DNA of 39,982 nucleotides, from NCBI GenBank assembly GCA_944377745.1, contig CALWFV010000034.1:1-39982 (forward strand). Direction: 5' to 3'. The notes under the pieces are model-generated. The model was given only the letters and a program-made list of their open reading frames with translations. It searched no databases and was not told the origin of the DNA. Positions 8,592 to 16,390 of this stretch are shown here, piece after piece. The stretch is from an uncultured Mediterraneibacter sp. GTDB taxonomy: Bacteria > Bacillota > Clostridia > Lachnospirales > Lachnospiraceae. Made by a program: the position numbers and the translations under genes. Position 1 is the stretch's first letter, and every line of letters begins with the position of its first letter.

Positions 8592-10076
8592 ATGAACAAC
8601 ATGCCAGAATTAAAGATCGGAGTCGTAGCGGTGAGCAGGGACTGCTTCCCGGAGAGCCTTTCCGTAAACAGGAGGAAAGCGCTGATCGATGCCTACACAA
8701 AGAAATACGGAGAGGGAACGGTCTATGAATGTCCGGTCTGCATCGTCGAGAGCGAGATCCATATGGTACAGGCTCTCGAAGATATCAAGAAAGCAGGGTG
8801 CAACGCTCTTGTGGTTTATCTTGGAAACTTTGGACCGGAGATATCGGAAACATTGCTTGCGAAACATTTTGATGGACCGAAAATGTTCATCGCTGCCGCT
8901 GAGGAGACGCAGGACGACCTGGTACAGGGAAGGGGAGACGCTTACTGCGGTATGCTCAACGCAAGCTATAACCTGAAGCTGCGCAATGTAAAAGCGTACA
9001 TACCGGAATACCCGGTGGGAACGGCAGAGGAATGCGCTGACATGATCCATGAGTTTGAGCCGATCGCCCGCGCGGTAGTAGGCCTGAATAACTTAAAGAT
9101 CATCAGCTTCGGGCCGCGCCCGCTCAACTTCCTTGCATGCAACGCCCCGATCCAGCAGCTTTACAACATCGGAGTTGAGATCGAGGAAAACTCAGAGCTT
9201 GACCTCTTTGAGGCGTTCAATAAGCATGAGGGCGACGAGAGGATCCCGGCAGTCGTAAAAGAGATGGAAGAGGAACTGGGCGCCGGAAACAAGAAGCCCG
9301 AGATACTGACAAAGCTGGCGCAGTATGAGCTTACGCTGAAGGACTGGGTGGAAGAGCACAGAGGATACCGTAAATATGTGGCGATCGCCGGAAAATGCTG
9401 GCCCGCATTCCAGACACAGTTCGGGTTCGTCCCCTGCTATGTAAACAGCCGCCTGACTGCCCAGGGGATCCCGGTTTCCTGCGAGGTCGATATCTACGGA
9501 TGCTTAAGCGAGTTCATCGGAACAGTGGTAAGCCAGGATGCAGTGACTCTTCTGGATATCAACAACACAGTTCCTGCTGACATGTACAAGGAGAGCATTG
9601 AAGGGAAATTCCCGTATACACAGAAGGATACTTTCATGGGATTCCACTGCGGGAATACCGCTTCCGGCAAGCTGTCGTCCTGTGAGATGAGATATCAGAT
9701 GATCATGGCAAGGACGCTTCCGGAGGAAGTGACACAGGGTACTCTGGAAGGAGATATCGTGCCGGGAGACATCACGTTCTACCGTCTGCAGAGCACATCC
9801 GACAATAAGCTGAGGGCGTATGTGGCCCAGGGCGAGGTGCTTCCTGTGGCGACAAGATCCTTCGGATCCATCGGCGTGTTCGCAATCCCGGAGATGGGAA
9901 GGTTCTACCGCCATGTGCTGATCGAGAAGAACTATCCGCATCACGGAGCGGTGGCGTTCGGGCATTTCGGAAAAGAACTCTTCGAGGTGTTCAAATACAT
10001 CGGCGTTCCGGTCGAGGAGATCGGATACAACCAGCCGGCAGGTGTGAGATATCCCACAGAGAATCCCTGGGGATAA
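8592..10076 (+). CDS. L-fucose/L-arabinose isomerase-family protein
   Basis: A 494-residue ketol-isomerase-type protein of the FucI/AraA superfamily, which interconverts aldoses and ketoses with a divalent metal. The C-terminal half shows the expected acidic and His residues: CEVDIYGCLSEF (Glu/Asp), TLLDINNT (Asp), MGFHCGNT (His) and a late NYPHHGAVAFGHFG His cluster. It is shorter than classical FucI (about 590 residues) and nearer AraA in length (about 500), so L-fucose, L-arabinose or D-arabinose are all open as substrate. ATG 8592 follows AAAGAGGAGG at good spacing. Its neighbours are a cupin possibly acting on the same sugar and a XylB-like kinase. The intracellular fucosidase operon 6 kb downstream could supply L-fucose, but that link is inference. 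Confidence 0.85.
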   Translation: MNNMPELKIGVVAVSRDCFPESLSVNRRKALIDAYTKKYGEGTVYECPVCIVESEIHMVQALEDIKKAGCNALVVYLGNFGPEISETLLAKHFDGPKMFIAAAEETQDDLVQGRGDAYCGMLNASYNLKLRNVKAYIPEYPVGTAEECADMIHEFEPIARAVVGLNNLKIISFGPRPLNFLACNAPIQQLYNIGVEIEENSELDLFEAFNKHEGDERIPAVVKEMEEELGAGNKKPEILTKLAQYELTLKDWVEEHRGYRKYVAIAGKCWPAFQTQFGFVPCYVNSRLTAQGIPVSCEVDIYGCLSEFIGTVVSQDAVTLLDINNTVPADMYKESIEGKFPYTQKDTFMGFHCGNTASGKLSSCEMRYQMIMARTLPEEVTQGTLEGDIVPGDITFYRLQSTSDNKLRAYVAQGEVLPVATRSFGSIGVFAIPEMGRFYRHVLIEKNYPHHGAVAFGHFGKELFEVFKYIGVPVEEIGYNQPAGVRYPTENPWG

Positions 10077-10130
10077 TGAGTCCGCGGAGATATAAAAATA
10101 CAGTAAAGTAAAGATAGAGAAGTATAGCCG

Positions 10131-10167
10131 GACGACCGCATCCTCTTTTGGGGCGCGGTCGTCTTTT
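10131..10167 (+). terminator. Intrinsic terminator between isomerase and kinase genes
   Basis: gacgaccgc (10131-10139) pairs perfectly with gcggtcgtc (10155-10163), followed by TTTT. It lies inside the operon, 25 bp before the kinase gene, and would lower kinase expression or act as an attenuator. Confidence 0.65.
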
Positions 10168-10187
10168 AGAAAAAGGAGAATGAGAAC

Positions 10188-11645
10188 ATGTATTTTATAG
10201 GAGTCGACCTTGGGACATCCGCAGTCAAGCTGCTTTTGATGGATGAGAACGGTAAGATAGAAAAGATCGTATCAAAAGAATATCCCCTGTATTTTCCGCA
10301 TCCGGGCTGGTCAGAGCAGAAACCGGAGGATTGGTTCGCACAGAGCATGGCAGGCATCAAAGAACTGGTATCAGAGTGTGACAGGACCCAGGTGAAGGGA
10401 ATCAGCTTCGGGGGACAGATGCACGGTCTTGTGGCGCTGGATGAAAATGATGAGGTGATCCGCCCGGCGATCCTCTGGAATGACGGACGCACCGGAAAAC
10501 AGACAGATTATCTTAACAATGTCATAGGAAAGGAAAAACTTTCTAAATATACTGCAAATATCGCCTTTGCGGGCTTTACAGCTCCGAAGATCCTCTGGAT
10601 GAAAGAGAATGAGCCGGAGAATTTTGAACGCATCTGCAAGATCATGCTTCCCAAAGATTATCTTGCGTATAAGCTTTCAGGTACGTTCTGCACAGAGTAT
10701 TCCGATGCGTCGGGTATGCTCCTTCTGGATGTGGAGCACAAGTGCTGGTCAAAGGAGATGCTGGGGATCTGCGGCATCACGGAGGATCAGCTTCCGAAAT
10801 TATATGAGAGCTGGGAGCCGGTGGGATGCCTGAAACCGGAGATCGCACAGGAGCTTGGGCTTCCAGAGGACGTCAAAGTGATCGCGGGCGCCGGGGATAA
10901 CGCCGCGGCAGCGGTCGGAACCGCGACAGTGGGAGACGGCGGCTGCAACATTTCACTCGGAACATCCGGGACTCTCTTTATCTCCAGCAGGAACTTCGGT
11001 GTGGATGAGAACAATGCCCTCCACTCTTTCGCCCATGCGGACGGGAATTACCATCTCATGGGATGTATGCTGAGCGCGGCATCCTGCAACAAGTGGTGGA
11101 TGGATGAGATCCTTAAGACGACCGAGTATCAGAAGGAACAGGGAGGGATAGTAAAGCTGGGTGAAAACCACGTCTTTTACCTTCCGTACCTGATGGGGGA
11201 GCGTTCCCCGCATAACGACCCGGAAGCGAGGGCTGCATTTATCGGAATGAGCATGGATACCACAAGGGAGGATATGACCCAGGCAGTGCTGGAAGGCGTG
11301 GCATTCGGGCTGCGGGATTCCCTTGAGGTGGCGCGCAGCATCGGGGTTGACCCGAAACGGACGAAGATCTGCGGCGGCGGAGCTAAAAGCCCTCTCTGGC
11401 GTAAGATCATCGCCAATGTCATGAACATGAAAGTGGACATCATAGAGAGCGAGGAGGGACCGGGCTACGGCGCGGCAATCCTTGCGGCGGTGGGCTGCGG
11501 CGTGTATCCTTCCGTTGAGGAAGCGGCAAAGAAGTTGGTGAAAGTAGTCGCCACGGAGGAGCCGGATGCGGAACTGGCGGCGAAGTATGAAGAGAGATAC
11601 CAGAAGTTCAGGAAGTTTTATCCTGCGCTGAAGGGGATGTTCTGA
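10188..11645 (+). CDS. xylB: Xylulokinase-like FGGY carbohydrate kinase
   Basis: A 485-residue FGGY kinase that closely follows the XylB pattern and would phosphorylate D-xylulose or a similar ketose with ATP. It opens with the phosphate-1 motif GVDLGTSAVKLLL, has the substrate-contact segment FGGQMHGLVALDE and the catalytic Asp in AGAGDNAAAAVG. The adenosine motif CGGGAKSPLWRKIIANV, the family signature and full length (E. coli XylB has 484 residues) also fit. Starts at ATG 10188 after AAAAAGGAG. It follows the isomerase by 111 bp, with a terminator-like hairpin in between. With the isomerase the natural reading is aldose to ketose to ketose phosphate. No aldolase or epimerase is encoded next to it, so entry into the pentose phosphate pathway is more likely than a FucA-type cleavage. 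Confidence 0.88.
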   Translation: MYFIGVDLGTSAVKLLLMDENGKIEKIVSKEYPLYFPHPGWSEQKPEDWFAQSMAGIKELVSECDRTQVKGISFGGQMHGLVALDENDEVIRPAILWNDGRTGKQTDYLNNVIGKEKLSKYTANIAFAGFTAPKILWMKENEPENFERICKIMLPKDYLAYKLSGTFCTEYSDASGMLLLDVEHKCWSKEMLGICGITEDQLPKLYESWEPVGCLKPEIAQELGLPEDVKVIAGAGDNAAAAVGTATVGDGGCNISLGTSGTLFISSRNFGVDENNALHSFAHADGNYHLMGCMLSAASCNKWWMDEILKTTEYQKEQGGIVKLGENHVFYLPYLMGERSPHNDPEARAAFIGMSMDTTREDMTQAVLEGVAFGLRDSLEVARSIGVDPKRTKICGGGAKSPLWRKIIANVMNMKVDIIESEEGPGYGAAILAAVGCGVYPSVEEAAKKLVKVVATEEPDAELAAKYEERYQKFRKFYPALKGMF

Positions 11646-11653
11646 GGCAGTTT

Positions 11654-11707
11654 ACCGGGTGTTATCTGAAGGATTTTGGACTCTTCAGCTATGACACCCG
11701 GTTTTTA
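11654..11707 (+). terminator. Strong terminator after the kinase gene
   Basis: accgggtgt (11654-11662) pairs with acacccggt (11694-11702), with an inner stem ctgaag/cttcag, and then TTTTT. It closes the cupin/isomerase/kinase operon. Confidence 0.8.
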
Positions 11708-11719
11708 GTTTATCTGTTT

Positions 11720-12020
11720 TGATTCCCGAAAAACAGAAGCATCGGATCTTCGATATGTCATATGTCCTGCGGGATATCTCTGGCGGGGGACGTTCGGTCC
11801 TGTCTGACCGTCGAAGAACAGATTTCGTGCTCTGGGTTCAGAGCGGATTTCCAGTTATTGTTTGTGAAACGGATTAAAAAGTGAAGGAGTGATGCCGTTG
11901 GTCAAGACGCCGTAACAGTCCGGAGCTGTCCGGTTTTGATGGCCGGACTGTTGGAAAATTATCTGCTGCTGTGTTGCAACCGGAAAATGAATTGGCTATA
12001 CTGAAAGGAGAAATCCACGG
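11720..12020 (+). repeat. Leader block shared with the second Rpn gene (copy A)
   Basis: About 300 bp that match 24610-24906 with scattered changes, including a 7-bp tandem duplication (atatgtc) unique to this copy. The block holds a 6-bp hairpin (gctctg 11829-11834 with cagagc 11839-11844). It also holds a 7-codon ORF (11892-11915, MPLVKTP) behind GAAGGAG, and a 10-bp perfect hairpin (11914-11923 with 11943-11952) that overlaps its stop codon. No other gene is seen in the 375-bp gap. Confidence 0.7.
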
Positions 12021-12787
12021 ATGAGTGGAAGAAAAAACAAGACAGCCAGAGGCTGCAATGGCATCCGGCATTCGGAGCTGCGCTCCGGATCACGTTCTCG
12101 GAGGAGATCGAAAGGAAGGAATTGGAACTGCAGGAGGAATACCTGCTGAGCAAGAAACCTCCCCAGATCGATGTGCTCATTATCAAGAAGCGAAAGGATG
12201 CAATGATACGCAAGACGATCGGAAGGATATTCCGGCAGCACAATATTGTCGAGTACAAGGCGCCGGATGACAATCTGAGCGTAAATGATTTTTATAAAGC
12301 GTATGGATATGCCTGCTTTTACCAGTCGAATACGAACCGGATCAGGGAGATCGAGCCGACGGAGAACACGATCACGTTTGTGTGCAACCGTTATCCCCGG
12401 GAAATGGTGAAACACCTGAAAGAAGTGAGAGGAATGAGAGCGGAACAGCATTACAAAGGGATTTATTACCTGAAAGGCGATGCGGTTCCCATGCAGCTAC
12501 TGATCACCAGGGCGAACTGGAAGGAAATGGAGGTTGAAGAAGAAATGTGCGATGCATTGAGAGAATTGTTTGCTGATGAGTTGGAGAGAGAAAAAGAGAA
12601 AGCCAGGATTTCCGGGCACGCCCAGGGACGTGAAGAAGGCCGCGCCCAGGGACATAAGGAAGGCCGTGCGGAAGGACTCGAACTTGCGAAACGCATTTTC
12701 CGGCTTTCAGAAGAAGGAAAAACCGAGAAAGAAATCGCTGAAAAATGTGATATGACTATGGAGCAGGTGAGAGAGATCCTGGGGTGA
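12021..12787 (+). pseudogene. Broken Rpn-family PD-(D/E)XK nuclease gene (copy A)
   Basis: This aligns along its whole length with the intact gene at 24907-25890. ATG 12021 has the same ribosome site and first four codons, but one base is missing in the A run near 12030-12036, so the frame is lost and a stop follows within about 45 codons. The old frame stays open from about 12040 to 12787 (KKPPQIDVLIIKK and HNIVEYKAPDD nuclease motifs kept). A second lesion is a 144-bp in-frame loss at about 12500, between two CTGATCAC repeats present in the intact copy. An internal TTG at 12122 might still yield a shorter product, but it would lack the N-terminal helix of the nuclease fold. The tail (LSEEGKTEKEIAEKCDMTM) has diverged more than the rest from the intact copy. 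Confidence 0.85.
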
Positions 12788-12861
12788 AGACAGATTTGTA
12801 CTTCGTCGCATTACCAGTCAATCAAAGAAGAAAACCTAAAATATACGTAGTTTATTTAATA

Positions 12862-12907
12862 AACCGGAAGAAATTGCATGGATATGTAGATTTCCTCCGG
12901 TTTTTTA
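12862..12907 (+). terminator. Terminator between pseudogene and yesN
   Basis: aaccggaagaaat (12862-12874) pairs with atttcctccggtt (12890-12902) with a single G-U type mismatch, followed by TTTTTT on the plus strand. On the minus strand a weaker T-rich tail exists, so it may also end the convergent yesN transcript. Confidence 0.8.
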
Positions 12908-12932
12908 TGGAGCGATTTCCTCGAACCATTAT

Positions 12933-14465
12933 CTAATCAGATGATTTTGTGATATTGCCCTCTTTTTTCTTGAGTGCATATTCCTTTGGCGAGCATCCGG
13001 AGATCTTCTTAAAACGTTTGCTGAAATAGTAGATATCAGAGAATCCGGTCTTTTCTGCAATTTCTGATATTTTCAGGTTTGTTTCCCTCAGAAGCTTCCG
13101 GGCCTCGCCGATCCGCACTTCGGAGATGTATTGTAGAAGAGAAGTATGCTGTACCCGTTTGAATACACTGCCGAGATAGGTCGGATGAAGTTGAAAGTGG
13201 GCTGCTACTTCCGAGACTGAGAGCGAGGGATCTGCATAATTCTGACGAATATAACCGATGACTTTGTTGCAGAGCATTGTATCGGAGGGGGCGATGCAGC
13301 TTTCCCTGATACATTGCAGCCCATATGAAATACATTCCTCTTTTACGGTGTCAAGAGAATACTCGGATTCTAATATGGAGGAGACAAGGTCTCGGACGTT
13401 TTGGGAGGAATTTCCGGGCACAGAAAAATAAATATGATAAACATTAAAAATTTCAATGACCGTCATTTGCAGTAGTTCCGCCTCTTTTCTTTTACGCAGT
13501 GCGTAAAAAAGTTCGTCCAGATACTTGCGAAGAGCTGTTTCGTTCTGAGAGTTCAGCAGAGTCGGAAAATTTTTTCGCAATGTGATCACTTCTTCATATG
13601 TACCGGAATGTAATACCGCAGCGTCTGCTTTTTCCACACAGGAATGATCTTTAAAATACCGATCCATAAGACGGGCGGTACAGCAGCTGTAAGGGTCGGA
13701 CCAGTCTTCGGACACCGCAAACGGAGCGCTTACTGTAATGTATATGAATTCCTGGCAGGCGTCTGAGAGATCGGTCAGGAATGATACTGCGTGATCTGTT
13801 TCCTCCGGGGTGTGAAGAAAAATCTGTAGGATGTAAATATAATCTCCAATCTGGCGGTGATGGCACAGAAAACCGGAGCGGCGAAATCTGTCTGCCAACC
13901 CGGAAAGAGGACTGCCAGTGTTTTCCGATAGGAAAAATGCACAGAAAAAACTGAAAGAATAGCTGGAAAATTCAGGATAAGAAGCGCACAACTCTGCCCA
14001 GTTTGAGTCTGATGTGCGCACAGCTTCCAGTGCTGTGTTCTTTTTATATTCCTGATAGATGCGGACAGCAAGATCCCTGCGCTTTTCTGCTTCAAGAGAG
14101 GCGAGACAGTCTGAAAGCGCTTTCTCTAATTCTTCTGCGGATACCGGTTTGAGCAGATACTCTTTTACGCCGTAGCGAAGGAGAGAACGGGCATACTCAA
14201 AGTCATTGTATCCCGACAGGATAATGATATGGACATGAGGAAAACGTTCCTTTATGTATCTGGCGGTCTCGATTCCATCCATTTGTGGCATTTTAATATC
14301 CAGAAGAAGGATATCGGCATATACCGTTTCAAGCAGTTCTATCACCTGTTTTCCGTTCTCTGCTTCACCGGAAAATTCAAGGTCCAGAGTTTCCCATGGT
14401 ATGATCTTTTTAAGCCTTTGTCGAATAAAATATTCATCGTCAGCGATGATCAGTCTTGTTGACAT
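12933..14465 (-). CDS. YesN-type response regulator with AraC output domain
   Basis: A 510-residue two-component regulator. The receiver (1-120) shows Asp9/Asp10, phospho-acceptor Asp56 in ILLLDIKMPQMDG and Lys in EYLLKPVS. A long middle region of no clear motif (about 150-400) is usual for this family. The C-terminal 100 residues carry a double helix-turn-helix AraC domain (HPTYLGSVFKRVQ and TGFSDIYYFSKRFKKISG). ATG 14465 has AAGGGGG 7 nt upstream. It overlaps the kinase gene by 16 nt, so the two are co-translated. In Firmicutes such pairs usually control an adjacent sugar ABC operon; here that is the divergent fucosidase operon. Confidence 0.9.
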   Translation of the reverse strand: MSTRLIIADDEYFIRQRLKKIIPWETLDLEFSGEAENGKQVIELLETVYADILLLDIKMPQMDGIETARYIKERFPHVHIIILSGYNDFEYARSLLRYGVKEYLLKPVSAEELEKALSDCLASLEAEKRRDLAVRIYQEYKKNTALEAVRTSDSNWAELCASYPEFSSYSFSFFCAFFLSENTGSPLSGLADRFRRSGFLCHHRQIGDYIYILQIFLHTPEETDHAVSFLTDLSDACQEFIYITVSAPFAVSEDWSDPYSCCTARLMDRYFKDHSCVEKADAAVLHSGTYEEVITLRKNFPTLLNSQNETALRKYLDELFYALRKRKEAELLQMTVIEIFNVYHIYFSVPGNSSQNVRDLVSSILESEYSLDTVKEECISYGLQCIRESCIAPSDTMLCNKVIGYIRQNYADPSLSVSEVAAHFQLHPTYLGSVFKRVQHTSLLQYISEVRIGEARKLLRETNLKISEIAEKTGFSDIYYFSKRFKKISGCSPKEYALKKKEGNITKSSD

Positions 14466-16174
14466 TGTACTTCCCCCTTTCTTTTCGGGATCGTGATGAC
14501 GGTGATGCATCCGCCTTTCTCTCTGTTGTGTATGGTGAGCCCATACCGGCTTCCGTAGTAAAGCTGGATCCTCTGATGGATGTTCTTAATGCCGAAATGT
14601 CCGCTGTGCTCGGTCCACAGCCTGTCATAGTCAGAAGCGGAAAGCCCTTTTCCATTATCTTCTACCGAAAAACAGACAGAGTCTCCTTTTTCCTCTATCC
14701 GGACAGAAATATAACCGTGTCCGGGAAGTTCTTTTATCCCGTGATAGATACTGTTTTCGATGACAGGCTGGAGCAGAAGTTTGATGCACTGACATCCTTC
14801 CAGTGATTCCGGGCAGGAGATGGTGTAGTCGAATTTATTTATATAGCGGATCTGCATGATCTCCAGGTAAGAACGGGAAATATCTAATTCTTCTTTTACA
14901 GTGATATGCATCTGCCCTTTGCTGAGACTGGAACGGTAGAATGACGACAGACTCATGGTGAGGCGGATCAAAGTATCCTTTTCGTCAATCTCGGCAAGAG
15001 AACAGATGTTGTCAAGTGTGTTGTAAAGAAAATGTGGGTTCACCTGTTCCTGCAGCAGAGACAGAGACAACTGACGTTTCAGTTTTTCTGCCTCGATAAG
15101 GTCGTCCCGCATTTTGGTCTGGGTGGTGATCATACTGTTAAATGAATGGAACAGTGTAGAGATTTCCTCATTGTACGGCATGATATCAATGGGCTCCCAA
15201 CTTCCGCTCTTTACTTTTTGAATGTGGGCCACAAGATAGCTCAGCGGGGAGGTAACCCTCTGGGCTACTCGCTGTGATACATATACGCAGACTGCCATGA
15301 TCAGCATTGCTATTACAAGAGAGATTCCGAACAGAAGAAGCATGGAACCGAGGAAATCTGCAAAGGGAATCTGACTGACTATATACCAGTTCAGTGTAGG
15401 AAAGTAACTGTAAAAGATCAGATCTTTTCCCGAAAAGAAATATCCGGAGCCGGAACTGTCCAGTATTTCTTTGCCATATTGATAAGAAGTATTCAGTTCG
15501 GATGAAATATCCGTACTTTGTATTGTGCCTGATGAGTCAATCATAAAAATCCGCTGCTGTCCGTTCTGGTCGGCATAGATCCCGGAAATCGCGGATTCAG
15601 AGATGGAAATCTCCACATATCCCAACGGATCCCCTGTGGAGATATCGTAAAAGGGACGAAGAAGTGAGATGACCTTGAGCTGTTCACTTGCACTGCCGAC
15701 TTTGGTTCGTACACCTGCAGTCCAGAGAGAGTGATCCGGCAGATTTTTCAGATCGGCAGGAGTGGAAAAAGATTCGGAAGCCAGTATATATTCCCCGTTT
15801 GTAGAGTAGAGCCTGACAGAGTGGATAAAGGAGGTAGACTGTATGATCTGACAGATCTGTTGTCTGACGTTCAGTGTATCCTGCTGGTCAATATTGCCAC
15901 GGTTATAGTTTAGCATATAATTTTGAACCTGTGAGTCTGAAAGGACAGTTCTAGAATAGTTATCCACAGAGGTCAGATAGTACTGAAACTGTCCGGAAAT
16001 ATAATTCAGTTGGTGGAGGGAGTCCTCACTTTTTAAGGAAAATGAGTTATATAAGAAAACTCCGGAAGTCCCGATGAACAACAGAGCCATGAACAGAACA
16101 GCGGTCAGGACCATATTGCGGAAGTAATCAAAACGTATTGTTCCGGTGTTAAAACTGATGAGCTTTTTTTTCAT
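14450..16174 (-). CDS. YesM-type membrane sensor histidine kinase
   Basis: A 574-residue sensor kinase of the LytS/YesM class. The first membrane helix is at about 21-43, then an extracytoplasmic Cache-like sensor (about 45-270), a second helix (about 275-299), a HAMP linker (about 300-355), and the His_kinase domain with acceptor His381 in QEQVNPHFLYNTLDNI. The ATPase domain ends the protein (VIENSIYHGIKE; VEDNGKGL; HFGIKNIHQRI). ATG 16174 is chosen for AAGGAG 6 nt upstream. It is first in the yesM-yesN pair and has a near-perfect promoter. The sensor probably reads an external sugar or the loaded binding protein of the neighbouring ABC system. Confidence 0.9.
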   Translation of the reverse strand: MKKKLISFNTGTIRFDYFRNMVLTAVLFMALLFIGTSGVFLYNSFSLKSEDSLHQLNYISGQFQYYLTSVDNYSRTVLSDSQVQNYMLNYNRGNIDQQDTLNVRQQICQIIQSTSFIHSVRLYSTNGEYILASESFSTPADLKNLPDHSLWTAGVRTKVGSASEQLKVISLLRPFYDISTGDPLGYVEISISESAISGIYADQNGQQRIFMIDSSGTIQSTDISSELNTSYQYGKEILDSSGSGYFFSGKDLIFYSYFPTLNWYIVSQIPFADFLGSMLLLFGISLVIAMLIMAVCVYVSQRVAQRVTSPLSYLVAHIQKVKSGSWEPIDIMPYNEEISTLFHSFNSMITTQTKMRDDLIEAEKLKRQLSLSLLQEQVNPHFLYNTLDNICSLAEIDEKDTLIRLTMSLSSFYRSSLSKGQMHITVKEELDISRSYLEIMQIRYINKFDYTISCPESLEGCQCIKLLLQPVIENSIYHGIKELPGHGYISVRIEEKGDSVCFSVEDNGKGLSASDYDRLWTEHSGHFGIKNIHQRIQLYYGSRYGLTIHNREKGGCITVITIPKRKGEVQCQQD

Positions 16175-16219
16175 GACAGACTCCTTATAGTGCAAAGTGC
16201 ATGATTTGTATACCAACCC

Positions 16220-16248
16220 ATTATAGTGAGTTGGGATAATTTTGTCAA
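16220..16248 (-). promoter_or_regulatory. Consensus sigma-70 promoter of yesM-yesN
   Basis: On the minus strand TTGACA (16248-16243) and TATAAT (16225-16220) are separated by 17 bp, both exact consensus. Transcription would start near 16213, about 40 nt before the kinase ATG. Such a strong site suggests constitutive expression of the sensor pair. Confidence 0.75.
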
Positions 16249-16308
16249 AAACTGGTGAACAAAATTTATTTTATGTGGGAAATTGACAAAAAACATTGGA
16301 AATGAACA

Positions 16309-16337
16309 TTGTTAAAAAACAGTAAAAAATATATATT
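16309..16337 (+). promoter_or_regulatory. Probable promoter of the fucosidase operon
   Basis: TTGTTA (16309-16314) and TATATT (16332-16337) are 17 bp apart in an AT-rich stretch, about 50 nt before the fucosidase gene. The -35 is weak, as expected for an activated promoter. A better -35 (TTGACA, 16283-16288) lacks a matching -10. Confidence 0.45.
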
Positions 16338-16390
16338 TTAGACACGCAAATAAAGCATAGCCAAAGAACGGCAGGAAGGAGAGGGGATTT

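Noticed and set aside
11974-12002. TTGCAA-17-TATACT just before the Rpn start, also at 24860-24888
   Set aside because: The spacing is ideal and both copies keep it, but the ribosome site AAAGGAG directly follows the -10, so a transcript from here would lack it. It may be chance or part of the conserved leader.
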